Positions 12,474-23,900 of a stretch of 64,000 nt of DNA are shown here, piece after piece. The stretch comes from Aquila chrysaetos chrysaetos. Its lineage: Eukaryota > Chordata > Aves > Accipitriformes > Accipitridae. The notes under the pieces were generated by a model. The model worked only from the letters and a program-made list of their open reading frames with translations. It was not told the origin of the DNA and did no database searches. The stretch is from assembly GCF_900496995.4 (NCBI RefSeq), contig NC_044019.1, positions 2,108,001-2,172,000 on the forward strand, in the 5' to 3' direction. The position numbers were made by a program, and so were the translations under genes. Every line of letters begins with the position of its first letter. The first letter of the stretch is position 1.

Positions 12474-15400
12474 CTTAAGCAGAATAAAATTTCATCTTGG
12501 ACACTGTTCTTTTCCAAAGAGCCACATAAAAGGGGAGGAAAAAAAACCCCCTTAGTTAATGCATCTATCCAAGAATAACTGAAGAGAAGTTGGATGACAG
12601 CATTAGAGGTGTGCAAAGAATGATTATAGAATATATGCTTAAAAATATTTGTGGGTCAAAATATATTTTGATTGTAAACAAAATCTAAGTTTTGTGTCAA
12701 ACAAGATGATTCTTTGCCAGCAGTGGGTGTGAATGAGTTAAACATGCTTTGAGGTGGGTTACACTTGCCAGGAGGAAGAACTAAATGGCTCCCTGTGCCA
12801 TAGTATTAGAGCAGTTGGCAATCATTATTGAAGTTACCCTCACAACAGTTTGTAAAGTGGAGAAGCCTTACTTCAGTTATACAGCTAAGCCCTGTGGTAG
12901 TTTTCATGTCACCTGTCAAAAATGGTAAATTTAACCCCATGATTCTGGACATGAAATGAGTTTTCTGGATTGTATGGCTTGTATCCCAGTGTCCCTAATG
13001 GGAGAAACCTTGTTTGTTCTCCAGGCCCTAGCTTTGCAAGGTTTAAACCTTCAGGGCTCAGTGGATCCTTAAATCTTTGCAGGGTGAGGGGCCTGAATTT
13101 CCTTGGACTGACTTGTCATTACAATTCAGTTTTCACCTGTAAGGCTTTAACAGGGCTGGGTGTTGTAGTATTTGTAGCTTATTAACCATCTTTCATATAG
13201 GGAGATAAGACTATCAGAATATTTAATCTGTAGGGTGCATCGCAAAGCACTCTATACCCCCCAAAGTCCTCTGGGACCATACAGTGGGACTGCTGTGAAA
13301 GCTGAACAATTTTGGGTTCTTTAAGGCACACCTGAGTGCCTATAATGGTTACCTGCTGAAAATACCAATTAGTGCCTATTGTGGTTACCTACTCAAAACA
13401 CTGACTTGAATTCCAGTTTGCTTTTTCACATCCAGCTATGTTCAATAACTTAATGTATTATCAATTTACTTTTCTTAGCTTGATGCTCTGTGCATGCACT
13501 ATATAGATACATATATGCTTCATAAACAGCTAGAATTAGGAAATTCTAAATTGTAACTGTATCTAATTATCTCTAATCATAGGATCACTATAATTAGTAG
13601 GATGCTGCTTTCCCCCTATTTTTAAAGAACAGATATTCTCTTTAACAAAAACCTCAACAGATTTATACTGTGGATATGAAAATAGAAAATTGTTAGGCTA
13701 TTTCTGAGTAGAGCTTATTTCGTACAGCTTTTTGCCCCATCTTTCAGTGGGATTCCTGTCTGGTGGCTTCACAGGCTGCAGCCCTGATTCTGCAACTTCT
13801 TACTCAAATCTTGTACTTCTTACTCAAATCTCATATTTTTTGTGTTCCCTCTTACTGCTTTGCACAACCCGTTGGCGTTTGTGCCCTGACTGTAGTTGGA
13901 GAGACTTACAGTTGAGGTGGCAACTATGCTTCTTGTCTCTCTTGGACTTACACATTAGGTTACTGGAATCCTGTGTGTGAGTACGTTAGAAGATGTGAAT
14001 GCTGCATGTCATGTTCCTAGCTCTGATGCTTGCTTAGGAAGCTTTGTCCTCTTCTTATGGAAGATTATAAACTCCTTTATGTTGGTAAACAGTGACATCC
14101 TCAACAAAAGAGGTTCCTCCTGTCACTACCTGCTCTGGGTGTTCTCAGTAACTTGCTCTTCTGTATGTAAATGCTCCAGAACAAAACCAGGAAGGTGAAA
14201 CTTGCTGTTGTTTGTTCAAAAGATTCCAGATACATTTTAAAATGAGCATACTAGCAATTTGCATAAGTCAATATTTTAAAATAATTAAGGATTGCTAAAT
14301 TGAGTAAGGTCATGTGGTGTAATCTGTGGCTGCTAATGCTGTTGCAACTGATGAATTGGGTAACACCTTTATTGACAGTTGGTATATATAGAAAGATTTT
14401 TCTTAATGTGTCTTTCTATAAGTCTTTTCAGGAGTAATAGAGGTAGCCAAGGTAGTGTATGGAAGCTTCTACCTCAGAGGTAGAAACCTGACCTAGGGCT
14501 GTCTCACTTGAATTGCTTCCATTTTAAAGCAGTTCATTGAGCTCTGTACAGTAATTTGGTTTTAGCACTTCATTTTGGCTGTTATTGGAAGGTTCAACGA
14601 CTTCTGGGGTCTTTGAACAACTGATGATCAACGTACTCTGCTGTACAAGTGTGTGTGCAGAGTGTACTTCTATCCTGAAGAGCCTGCTAGCTAATTATAG
14701 GAAAAAGTTGCTGAGAGAAATGGCCGGATGAGTTACCAAAGGTAACTCAACTCAGCAGATGAACAGTGTGTGGAGGATCATTATTCTGAACCCAAGGGTA
14801 TTACTTTAGCCACTGGACTTTGCTGTCTTTTTAATTTCATCTAAACTGACGTTGCTGAGTTTGTCTCAGGTACTTGTGGTTGTGTCTTGGCCACTGCCTT
14901 CATTGGCAGGGATCCTAAAGTTCACAACCTCACAGTCAAGTAGCAAAATGAAAGCTATTTTGATCTGCTGTCTCTGCCTGGTTGCACTAGCTTCATGGTA
15001 ATTGCAGGTTGAGTGGGCTAGAAGTCATGTTAGTTATGCTAGCCTTGCTGCAGTAGACTTATTGCTAAAGACCAGATCTATATTCCTTTAGGAGTAAAAT
15101 GTGTCATTAAAGAATACGATTAAGACTGTTGTTGTTCATACTTTTTTACTGGTTTGTATACTGCCTTCTTTCTTAAGGCTTCTTAGCAACTGGTAGGACC
15201 AAAATATGTGGGTAACTGAGCATGTGCTAATTGTAAAGATATTTCAGTTGTGTATTTTAACCCACCACTACAGGCAACTCCATGTACTTCACTGGTTATT
15301 CTTGATTTATCTGGTTTCCCTTTTCCTGCATTTATTCTGGAGACTCTTAAGATTTTGGCTTATTTAGGATACGGAGGAGAAAGGAAAGGGCCCAGGACTC

Positions 15401-16176
15401 CATGATGTAATTCCTAGGTTTCTACCTGACATAGTGTTAAGTACTTCCCCTTCTGTTCCTCCATCTCTTCATCTGTAAAATTATTTATTTCCTCGTCTGT
15501 GAAGTTATCTTTTTTTAAAGATGAAATAACTGTTGACACTCATGTACCAAGCAAGATGGGCCAGGTTTGCATGATACTTTGTTTGGACTTTAAGAACTGG
15601 ACATATGCTAATGGTTGCTGATGGTTAGATGGATTTGTAAATTTTACTTTTTCTGTTTCAGGAGCATAGAGTAAATATTATCCTATTAATCTGAAGAGCA
15701 TGCTTTCATCTCTTACCGTTATTTGTCCTGCGAAACATGATTTGGCATAAATTTTTCTGTGCTAAATTCAGCTTTTCTTTGTAAAGATCAGCTGTTTACA
15801 GTAGCTTCCTTATAACACTTTAATTTTCGATTTTGCTCCTTTGAATGCTGCTTTCACTTCTTCCTGTAAATATTTTGATGTGTGTGTGGTTGTTTTTCTT
15901 TAAATGTTGTGGGGAAGCGAATGCAGCAGCTGCTTATGGTGCTTCAGAATTTGAAGTAGTCAGATTTCATGGGACACACTTTTTCCAAAGAAAATTGGTT
16001 ATAGTGGAAAAAGTGGGAATAATTTGCCTCATTAGGAGGCTGTCAGACAGCAATTGATGTACCCTGTGGCCCAGGCTTTCATTTCACCATGTTACAAAAG
16101 TCTAGTTTGGAAAGGTGTAAAAAGGAAAGCAGCAGCCTTTTTCACTAGAGCTTGGGCAACCTTAGAGATCACTTAC
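12474..16176. other. C1orf94 intron region
   Basis: No clear exon in either direction apart from the weak candidate at 15717-15756. Contains an imperfect 36-bp tandem duplication (starts at about 13336 and 13372, GTGCCTATAATGG / GTGCCTATTGTGG), a short 20-bp echo near 13800 and a MIR-like stretch at about 15455-15540. Confidence 0.45.
15717..15756 (-). CDS. Candidate C1orf94 microexon (weak)
   Basis: Exon 1 of the C1orf94 model ends in phase 2, while the large exon at 11888-12473 begins in phase 0, so an intervening exon of 3n+1 bases is required. This 40-base segment fits: donor ACG|GTAAGAG at 15716, acceptor AG at 15757-15758, and an open frame (KIYAKSCFAGQIT after the split codon). Its acceptor has a poor pyrimidine tract and the peptide does not resemble the human protein. 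It is a placeholder rather than a call. Confidence 0.2.
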
Positions 16177-16439
16177 TTGCTCTGGTAGTCGACAGTGTCT
16201 CTTTGAAGGGTCCCTGAGAGGTCTGAGCAGGGAGCATGCTGCAGCGGTGGCACCAGCGGTAGGGGCTGCAGCTCTTCAGAGAGTCGTTGAACGCGCTTCC
16301 AGATCTCATGGCAGGCCTCGTCCAAGCTATCTTGGGGAGTGTTGTTGTGGATCCAGATGTGCCTGGGGAAGGGTCCCAGTGGGAACTGACCCTCAAATGT
16401 TACTGTTGGAGCTGAAAATCTATTCCTACCAGGGAGCAT
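16177..16439 (-). CDS. C1orf94 orthologue, first coding exon
   Basis: Start codon at 16439-16437, with A at -3 and an in-frame TGA two codons upstream. It encodes 87 residues plus two bases, ending at donor CAA|GTAAGT (16176). The N-terminal motif LGPFPRHIWIHNNTPQDS, followed by CHEIWKRVQ, is the diagnostic conserved block of C1orf94. This makes the identification secure even though the rest of the protein diverges. The gene is divergent from CSMD2 (ATG-to-ATG distance about 4.4 kb), the same head-to-head arrangement as in human. The promoter must lie between 16440 and the CSMD2 start; the CpG island at 19.25-19.65 kb is a candidate if there is an upstream non-coding exon. The complete protein would be roughly 450 residues, shorter than the human protein of about 600. 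Confidence 0.88.
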
Positions 16440-19249
16440 CTTTCAGCCTGTTTGTGTTCACAACCGGTCTTTTTGAAGGAGGTGGTATGTTTTGGTAATG
16501 AAGAGCCGTGGCAACCACGGAACTGTGGGGTCTGGCAGCTGGTAGGAAGGGTAACAGCTGGAAACATCCACTGGGCTTCCAGCAGCAGGAATGGAGATGG
16601 CAGTCTTGTGTCCTTTCAGGTAGTTGAGAGCATTCTCTGGTGTAAATATCTAAACAGACTCCAGTCTTCAGCATTTAACTGTCCCTGCCTCCCTGTACTT
16701 GAGATCTGTATCATTTCTCATGTGTCTGCAGGTGGCTAAGCCCTGTGCAGTGCCCAAAGGACTGTCCCTCTGGTCTTTTTTTCTTCTCTCGCCCTCAGTC
16801 CCTCATCTTTCCACTGACATGAGATGAAGAGCAGAGGCCTTGTGTTGAGGGAAGCAGTGCAGATAGAAGGGGTGTTCCTGCTTTAGTGTTTATTCTTGCT
16901 TTGCCACAGCCCAAAGAGGAGTAGCATCCCTCCCTGAAGCCCATCTAGCAACACATCCCATCCCTGCTTGAGTGATTTGTGTCCCTGAAACTCTTCACGG
17001 CCCACTCTGGATCCACCCTCCATAGCAATTTGCACAGAAGTCTGTTCTACCAGGAGATAAGAGGAAGATGGACTAATCTTGACTTGCATCTTCTAATAGC
17101 TGAACCTTTATTCTACTTGGCTGCTTTTTGTTCATGCTGTGAACATCTTTGAGTCTGTGTGCCACCTAGGCTAGCTGGGCCCACAGAGTTGCTGCTACTG
17201 CAGTATTTCTAGTCGTAAGCTTCTGTAACTTTTCCATGTTTCCAGAAGCACAGTGGCACTTCTGCCCCTCTGCGATGGAGGGGGAGAGTATCTTTAGCCA
17301 CCTTGTAAGCCCTTCCACTGCCATGGAAAAAGACCTTGTTCTCAGTTTCGGAACTTGCATATTTTTCAGCATCAGGGCTACAGAATTTTGCTTTTGGGTA
17401 CTGTTCCTTTCCAACATCCTCTGTCATTTTAGGTGCTGGGCTATAAAACTTGATCTAGGTATGGAAATACAAGGCAAAATATTTTGTAAATATAAAAGAT
17501 ATGTGCACACCTTCAGATGAACAGCTGTGTATTGATTTCTTTGCTACCAAAAATCATGACACTGTGCACTAAGATCTTGGCTCTATACTTATGTCCTTTC
17601 AGATAATCCAGAACTGGACTTTCCTGTCATATAGGTTAAAATAGTGACTGCAGTTTCTTGGTAATAGAGATATTATTCATAGCTATCTTTTAACTCGTGG
17701 TTGTGCCTGGATAAGTGCTCTTTTCTCCTGAAGGGTGATAATATGTGGTTAAGAGGGAATAAATGAAATTGTGTGGCGTTTAGTAAGATGTTTGGGGTTT
17801 TTTTTCTCCCCATACCAAATTACTGATTATGGTACTTGAAATTTTCAGGAAGATGATCATGTATCCAGTGTGAATGCCCTCTGTAGTTCCTCATACCAAG
17901 AGAGTGGTTGTATTTGAGAGCCAGGGTACTGTCTGCATTCTTTGGAGCATGATGCATGTAGGAGAGGGGAGGGAGAGTGGAAGAGAAGAGCCCTATGGAT
18001 GTGGCTTTGTGTCAGAGCTAGAGGGAAAACCAGGTTTTGGCACTCTGTTTTAATAACTCCTTGATTTTTGTCAGAGTCTGTTTCTCTTCCTCCAGGAAGT
18101 ATTGGTTCATACCTGTGAATTGCTCTCGGCTCCATGGATTAAACTGAAACTTGGGGATGTTGCAGTCGCTGTTATGTGGAGGAATCGCAAAACAGATCGG
18201 ACTGTTTTGGCAGGGAGGGTGCGGTACTGTGTGATAAATGGAATATAAAAAAGTCGGCTAAATATCTGCAGCGAATGTGGAAGGCAGTGAAGTCTGAAGG
18301 CAGCAGACTCCTTTCAGCCCGGGCTCTGACTGCGGGTGGCAGTGCAGAGCAGAATTTGTCTCCTGGTGGGTGCTTACACTGAAGACAGGATTTCTTTTCC
18401 AGTAGAGAGGTAATTTTGCAAGGTGAGAAGCGAAGTGAGTGGTAGGGGTTAGATATGGGCTGTTAACCAGAACCTGCAAATGCTTCCTTGTTAGAGATGG
18501 GTTGCAATCAAAGAAGTTGGTGATTGCGGTGATGATTTCTGCTGTATTCATCAGTCTTGTCCATTTAGCAAAGAAATGCAGTAATTTTTTTGAGATTTAG
18601 ACCCTAAACCTTAGTGCTTTTGAGAAGGAAACGTACTTGGGAGTAAACCCTTGATTTGAAATAGATATGATTTTATTAACCAGGAATAAAGTGTGATTGT
18701 ATCTCCTCAATGACTTTATTATGCCTGTAGATGGTTCTTGATGCAGGGCTAGCTGACTTTGGCTCAGCCGCTACCCTGCTGGTGTGCAGAAACCAAGTCA
18801 CATCTTCAGCTGAATGCAATTTTGGGATGGGGGGGATTTGTTGAGGTGAATAGCTGTATAAGGGAAAACCAGTGTATGGAGCTGTGAAGTGTGGTACCCT
18901 GTTCTCTGATCCTTTTATATTTGGATTTGTGCCTTTGAACAATAAGGTCTGTTTGAATAGGATACTGCAGTTTAAACAGACATAAAGCAACTCTTTCATG
19001 TAACAGCCCTGGTTGCCTTGGCTCTTGGCATCGGTTCACAATGTAGGCAGTGGAAGGATTGAAATGCAGAGGGGACACAGGGAAAGTGAGTGAGAACGAG
19101 GATTGATTTGAGGGTGGAGGGACAGATTTGCAAGCCCTCGATATAATTTGTTTTTTAGCTGTCAAATAAGCTCATTCAAGGCAACCGGAACAAGAGTGAA
19201 GGGGGTTTTGCAGCAAGAAACTGCAGCAAATGCAAAACACTAAGGCAGG
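16440..19249. other. Intergenic/5' flank between C1orf94 and CSMD2
   Basis: No coding exon recognised. Open frames on both strands are short and mutually overlapping. May include the 5' untranslated exon and promoter of C1orf94. Confidence 0.45.
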
Positions 19250-19650
19250 GGGATGGGTGGCGAGCTGAGCTGGCCGCACGGCTGGGCGAGCCCGGGGTGC
19301 CGGAGCGGCGGGGGCGCGGCCCCGGCTCCCCCCTCCGGTCCCGGCGTCCCTCCTGGGGGAGCGAGGGGCGGGCGGTAGAGGGGAAGAAAACCCCCAGAAC
19401 ACGGCGGGGGGGGGGGTGGTGGTGGTGGTGGTGTAGGGCTGGAGAGGGGGATCTTGGTCTGGTGAACACCCCCTTCCCCTCAGGCGAGCCCGGTGCTTTT
19501 GGGAGAGGGGCTGCTCCTTCTCTGTCAAACCAAAAGGGAAACATAGAAGCAGGTTCTTGCCGAGGAGGGGGGAGAAAATTCGAGGGTGTCTTTTTTTTTT
19601 TTTTTTGTAAAAAGCTTTGGTGTCACGTTCGAGTTATTTTTCTTGTCCAT
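19250..19650. promoter_or_regulatory. CpG island between the divergent genes
   Basis: CpG-dense, GC-rich block (peak about 19255-19385, with CCGGAGCGGCGGGGGCGCGG) in otherwise CpG-poor surroundings. It lies between the C1orf94 start and CSMD2 exon 1, the usual position of a promoter CpG island for a divergent pair. The long open frames here on both strands come from the GC bias and are not genes. Confidence 0.6.
19404..19438 (+). other. G-run plus (GGT)n; G-quadruplex-prone motif
   Basis: A run of eleven G bases is followed by six GGT-type repeats on the plus strand, inside the CpG island. Several guanine runs within 35 bases satisfy the usual G-quadruplex pattern. Confidence 0.65.
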
Positions 19651-19756
19651 AGATCTGAGCATCATTACCAAGATAATTAAGTTCCTGAATGTGGTTTTAA
19701 CGGACTGCATTTTTTCCCCATCTTGCATGCAGCTACAGGGACAAATGTACTAATAG

Positions 19757-19761
<5 letters not shown>

Positions 19762-19790
<29 letters not shown>
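19762..19790 (+). repeat. Poly(A) run, 29 bases
   Basis: Uninterrupted A run ending at GCGGCGGTGG. No target-site duplication or retrocopied gene was found beside it, so a simple slippage tract is likelier than a retroposon tail. Confidence 0.9.
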
Positions 19791-19791
<1 letters not shown>

Positions 19792-20469
19792 CGGCGGTGG
19801 TGGAGAAATCTCACTCTTGCCAGCCCTGCGAAGGGGCAGCAGCACTACAGCCAAACATGCCTGTTGGCTCGGTGGAGGGGGCACAGCCAGCGCAGCCTTT
19901 CCCACCTCCAGCCTACCTTCTCCTTAAACCAGTCCCACCAGTTTCAGGGTATCGGTCTATTGCTGGGATCCATGCTGCAAGGACAATTCGCAGTCTGGGG
20001 GGGGCGGCTCTTTTGTGATCTCTCTTGTGTTTGTAACAAAATTTGCTTCATCATAAAAATTGTGTCAATATCATCAAGTTGTTTACAGAGGCGCGGAGAA
20101 GGGGTGGGGGGTGCTCGGGGAGGCTGCATGGCTCTGGCAGATGTCTTAATAGCAGAAATGCTGTGTGTGTGTGTGCATAGGCGTACTATGCTATGCTCGA
20201 TGCAAAATGGGGGGCTGTGGGACTTATTGCTATACAAGAAACCTGTAGTGTGTATTAAAAATAAATACAATGCTAAAGCATAATTTGTGGTTTGTGGGTG
20301 CTGGTGGGAGGATTGTGCTGGGTTTGGGGAAGCAAAACTGAGGCAGATCTATTTGGTGGATGCACGGCAGCCCCTCACCACACCACCTGTGCCCTCTCCC
20401 CCTCCCCAGCATTTAGTGAAGAAGAGAACAAAGATATGGGAATGATTAATCAACTGGCTAATAAAAAAG

Positions 20470-20475
20470 TATAAA
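20470..20475 (+). promoter_or_regulatory. TATA-like box for CSMD2
   Basis: TATAAA in AAAGTATAAATCCCTGG, 368 bases before the first in-frame ATG of CSMD2 exon 1, with a GC-richer leader beginning about 30 bases downstream. Position and context suit a transcription start near 20500. Transcript ends are needed to prove it. Confidence 0.4.
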
Positions 20476-20837
20476 TCCCTGGGGACTGTGTGCTGCTGCT
20501 AGTGCTGAGGAGCTGGCTCTGAGACAGCCACCGGGAGGGACGAGCCAGCCCTCCTCTCCTTTCCTTGCCTCTCCTCTCCCCGAGCTGCTGCCACACTTGG
20601 TTCATTCCAGCTGCAGAAGCTCAGAGCCTTCCATGCGGTGGGATTTTTTTCTTTTCTGGGCTGAAAAAATAAAAAAAAAATCACAAGCCTGACCTGCTTT
20701 TTCCCCCCCCTCTTTCCTTTCTCCTCTTCATCCAGCCAAGCTGAGGACTATCCCAATCACAAAGGGGAAGAAAAAGGGGGGAAAACCCAACAACAACCAC
20801 CAACCCCCAGCACGCCCCATTCCTGCTGCCCTTTGAC

Positions 20838-20994
20838 ATGCAACCTTCCTTGGGATGGGACAAGCTGGGATGCAGCTGTGGCTTTGGAAGGAACTGGGGA
20901 AAATTGGGAATCTTTGCTCTCATGACGGTGGAAGTGAGCTCCTGGAGCCGGGTGCTGCTGCTCTCCGTGGGGCTGCTGGCTGTCTCGGTGACTG
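20838..20994 (+). CDS. CSMD2 exon 1 (signal peptide)
   Basis: First coding exon of the CUB and Sushi multiple-domain protein CSMD2. It ends at a perfect donor, ACTG|GTAAGT, in phase 1, which matches the phase-1 acceptor of exon 2 thirty kilobases downstream; the joined codon is GCC (Ala). Two in-frame ATGs are possible: 20838 (G at -3) and 20922. The second gives a classical signal peptide of about 24 residues (MTVEVSSWSRVLLLSVGLLA then VSVTA) directly before the Gln-Asn-Cys that begins CUB1. The first adds 28 Trp/Gly-rich residues ahead of the hydrophobic core. CSMD proteins are very large type I membrane proteins of neurons implicated in complement control and synapse or dendrite biology. 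The gene runs past the window end, so only about 124 residues are visible. Confidence 0.82.
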
Positions 20995-23900
20995 GTAAGT
21001 GTAATGGAGAAAGCTGGCAACTTTAGGAGCATTTTTCTTCCTGGTCCTTAGATCAAAGGACCACTGTTAATCCTCTTTGGGGGGTGGGGGGAGGATGGCA
21101 CTCTATGTGTGTGCATACACTTGTGTGTCAGCGCATGCTTCCCTGTAGTGTTCAATAAGGAGTGTGTTTTCTTCAGACCCTTGTAGCTTTGTACAAGATA
21201 GTTTCTCTCTGTATCCTTTGGGAGCAACAATTTTAAGCAATGGGGTAATAAAAGGTGGCTTTATTTGATCTTATTCCCCTTCTCTGGTGGGTCAAATAAT
21301 TTGTGCACAGTTGCTGTATGATATGCGAGGTGACTGTGAAAAATGCCATCACGGTTTCCCCCTCTGTCTTTCCCTTGCATCTTAATTCAATATTTCACTA
21401 CCCTAGTGCTTGCCCATAGCTGATAAAATACATTTAGGACACTTTGCATGAAGATGGAAGCACTTTCCTCTTACTCCTCCTGCCTTTCAAGTTGATTATC
21501 TCTTATATATGAGCTCTTTGGCCTCAGCATCCTGTTTTTTGTGAAATAAGTGTTTATTGATTTGAAAGATAGCAAAAGAAGACTTGAATTTGGGGGGAGT
21601 TTGCTTATGTCTCCTCCCTAGTTTCCGCAACTGCCCTTGTAGCAAAAGCGTATCTAAGGACTGAAGTTTATTTCTGGTGTAAACAGCAAATATTTAGGGA
21701 CTGTCCTTATGTGTGTGTAGGAGGGGGAAGAGTGGGAGAGCTGAGTGTTTGGCAGTGTCTTCTTTCAACATTGTGCAGTGCCCTGATTTCCAAGAGTTTC
21801 TAAGTAACGTTTGTCTTGTCTGCTGTATCTTAGGCTAGAGGAATGTGTGTTTGTGTGTTGATGTGTATGAAAGCTGCTTGGGGTTTAGGTTGGGTGTTTT
21901 TTTTTTTTTTTTTTTTTTGAAAACTTTATCTGGAATGCAACACTGATTTTATTATGTAAGGTAGATTTCCTCTAAGGAGATACAGAATAAGTATTAACTG
22001 CTCCTCCTGAGTAGTCTCACAGTGGACCTGAAGAGTTTTGCTAACTGGAAGTATCTATTAGGGAAGGGTATAAAACCGTCCAAACAACCTACAAGTCCTA
22101 ATTAAGGACAAGTATTTATTTTGGTGAATATTTTCCCTTTCTTTAGCAGGAGTATTTAGCACGTACACAAGAGAAAACCATTCCAGCAGCTTCTGTCATG
22201 CTTTTCTGATACAAGTAGACCGATGTAGAGATACCTAACTACATGATTTACTATATAAGGGGTTTACAGCTTTCTCCTTCTAAGCGGTCTGTGGCTTGTT
22301 CGTACTAGATCTTCCAGGCTTCTCTCTGTACCTGCTTGTTCAGTATATAATCCTTTCTTCTCAGGCCCCTAGCTCCCTTCTCTCTGCATTTAGAGTGCTG
22401 TCTGTTCTGGATCCTTCACCCGGAGGTTGGTGCTCTATGTTGTTTTTCTTTGTGAGCAGAAGATCTTCAAAAGCTTTTTAGACCTCAGATGTTTTTTATT
22501 TGCATCAGAGCTAGAGGTATTGGTCAATAGCTCCTCTTTCCTAGCTCTTCTTTTTAAAAAAAATCTGAAATCCCAGTAATGATCTTTTTGTCAAAGCAAG
22601 ATACCAACTTTGAAATTGGTGGCTTGCTGCTGGATATCCAGAACACAGTGAATATAGAAGGAGTGAATGCACCCACCCTTTGCAGAGTCCGTGGTGGTGT
22701 TAGCATCTAATCCCAGAATGTAAGTTTAGCCTGGGCTGGGACTTCTAGTACCTTTGCTGAGCAAATCATGAACCGCTGTAGAACAGAGTTCCTGAGAGGC
22801 TTCAGTTCTAACCTCGCCTGTTCCTAGGGTTTGTGTAGGTAGTAATAACCAAGAGTTCCCATAGTGTGGCAGTAGAGCTGTATATGTAAAACTATCAGTT
22901 AATAGTTCTGGCCGTCTTAAAAAATAAAAAGGGAAAGAAATCCTACTTGCATGACATCAGCTGCGCTATGTCAGTAGTCCTGTTGCCCAATAATGTCCTA
23001 AAAAAATGGCACAAAGCATGTGCTTTTTTCAGATGCTACTGTGTCTGAAGGCAAGATAATGTAGCTTCTGTTTGTGCTAAGAACTGACCAAGCTGTAGAG
23101 AAGGTGGTGTTTTGTGATATGCTGAAGTTTATTGTGTTTATGCAGGGTGGGGGGAGAGGAAGTGGTTCGTATAGTTTCCCCTTTTAGTTTTAAGGGTGCA
23201 GTAATGATTTGAGAGTGTTTTAAGATTTGCAGAGGCCACTGAATTTCTTTGGCCATGAGTTGATTGTGATCCGTGCATGGCCTCTCAGAAATACAGTGTG
23301 TATCATTTGTTTGTCAAAACAGATGGGAACAGGAGTAGTATTCCTTTCTGTTCCCTTCTGAGTAATCAGCTGTGCATCGTGCTAGAAGGTGCATTTGGGG
23401 TATGGATTGGCCGGGTGTGTATGAATACGCACATACGCAATTTCTTTTGAAGGCCTATTACAAAAAGGGTCTTGATACCATTATTTACACACTGTGCTTT
23501 ACTAGTCAGCATCCTGTTTTGTACTGGGTTATGGAAAGATGCACCAGCTTGAAACATGGTCTAATCACTTTAAATCCATTGTAATTTTCTTTTTTTTTTT
23601 TTTGATAGAAAATAGTTTTTGGCAGACTCTTCCTGTGAAGAGTGTTTATGAATTTTGATGTATGTGTATGTATTTATGTTGTAAATCATCCTTTTCTTTT
23701 GTTTTGTTGTTTTAAATCTCCACAGGATGAAGAGTGATTCAGGGGTACTTACTCTGCCAGGGAAGGAACTTCAGTGTGAAATACTCAGTGATTTGAGGGT
23801 ATTTTTTTAAGGGGGTGAGGGTGTGAGATATTAACTCTCTGAAGTGTTGGATAGATGGATTTTTTGTAGGAGGGAGGGAAATGAATAGTCACCAGCCTGA

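Noticed and set aside
19762..19790. Poly(A) run as the tail of a processed pseudogene
   Set aside because: No gene-like sequence upstream and no flanking direct repeat.
19172..20283. Open frames of 108-186 codons on both strands
   Set aside because: Driven by the CpG island, (GGT)n and the 29-A run (poly-Lys); no conserved motif and they overlap each other.
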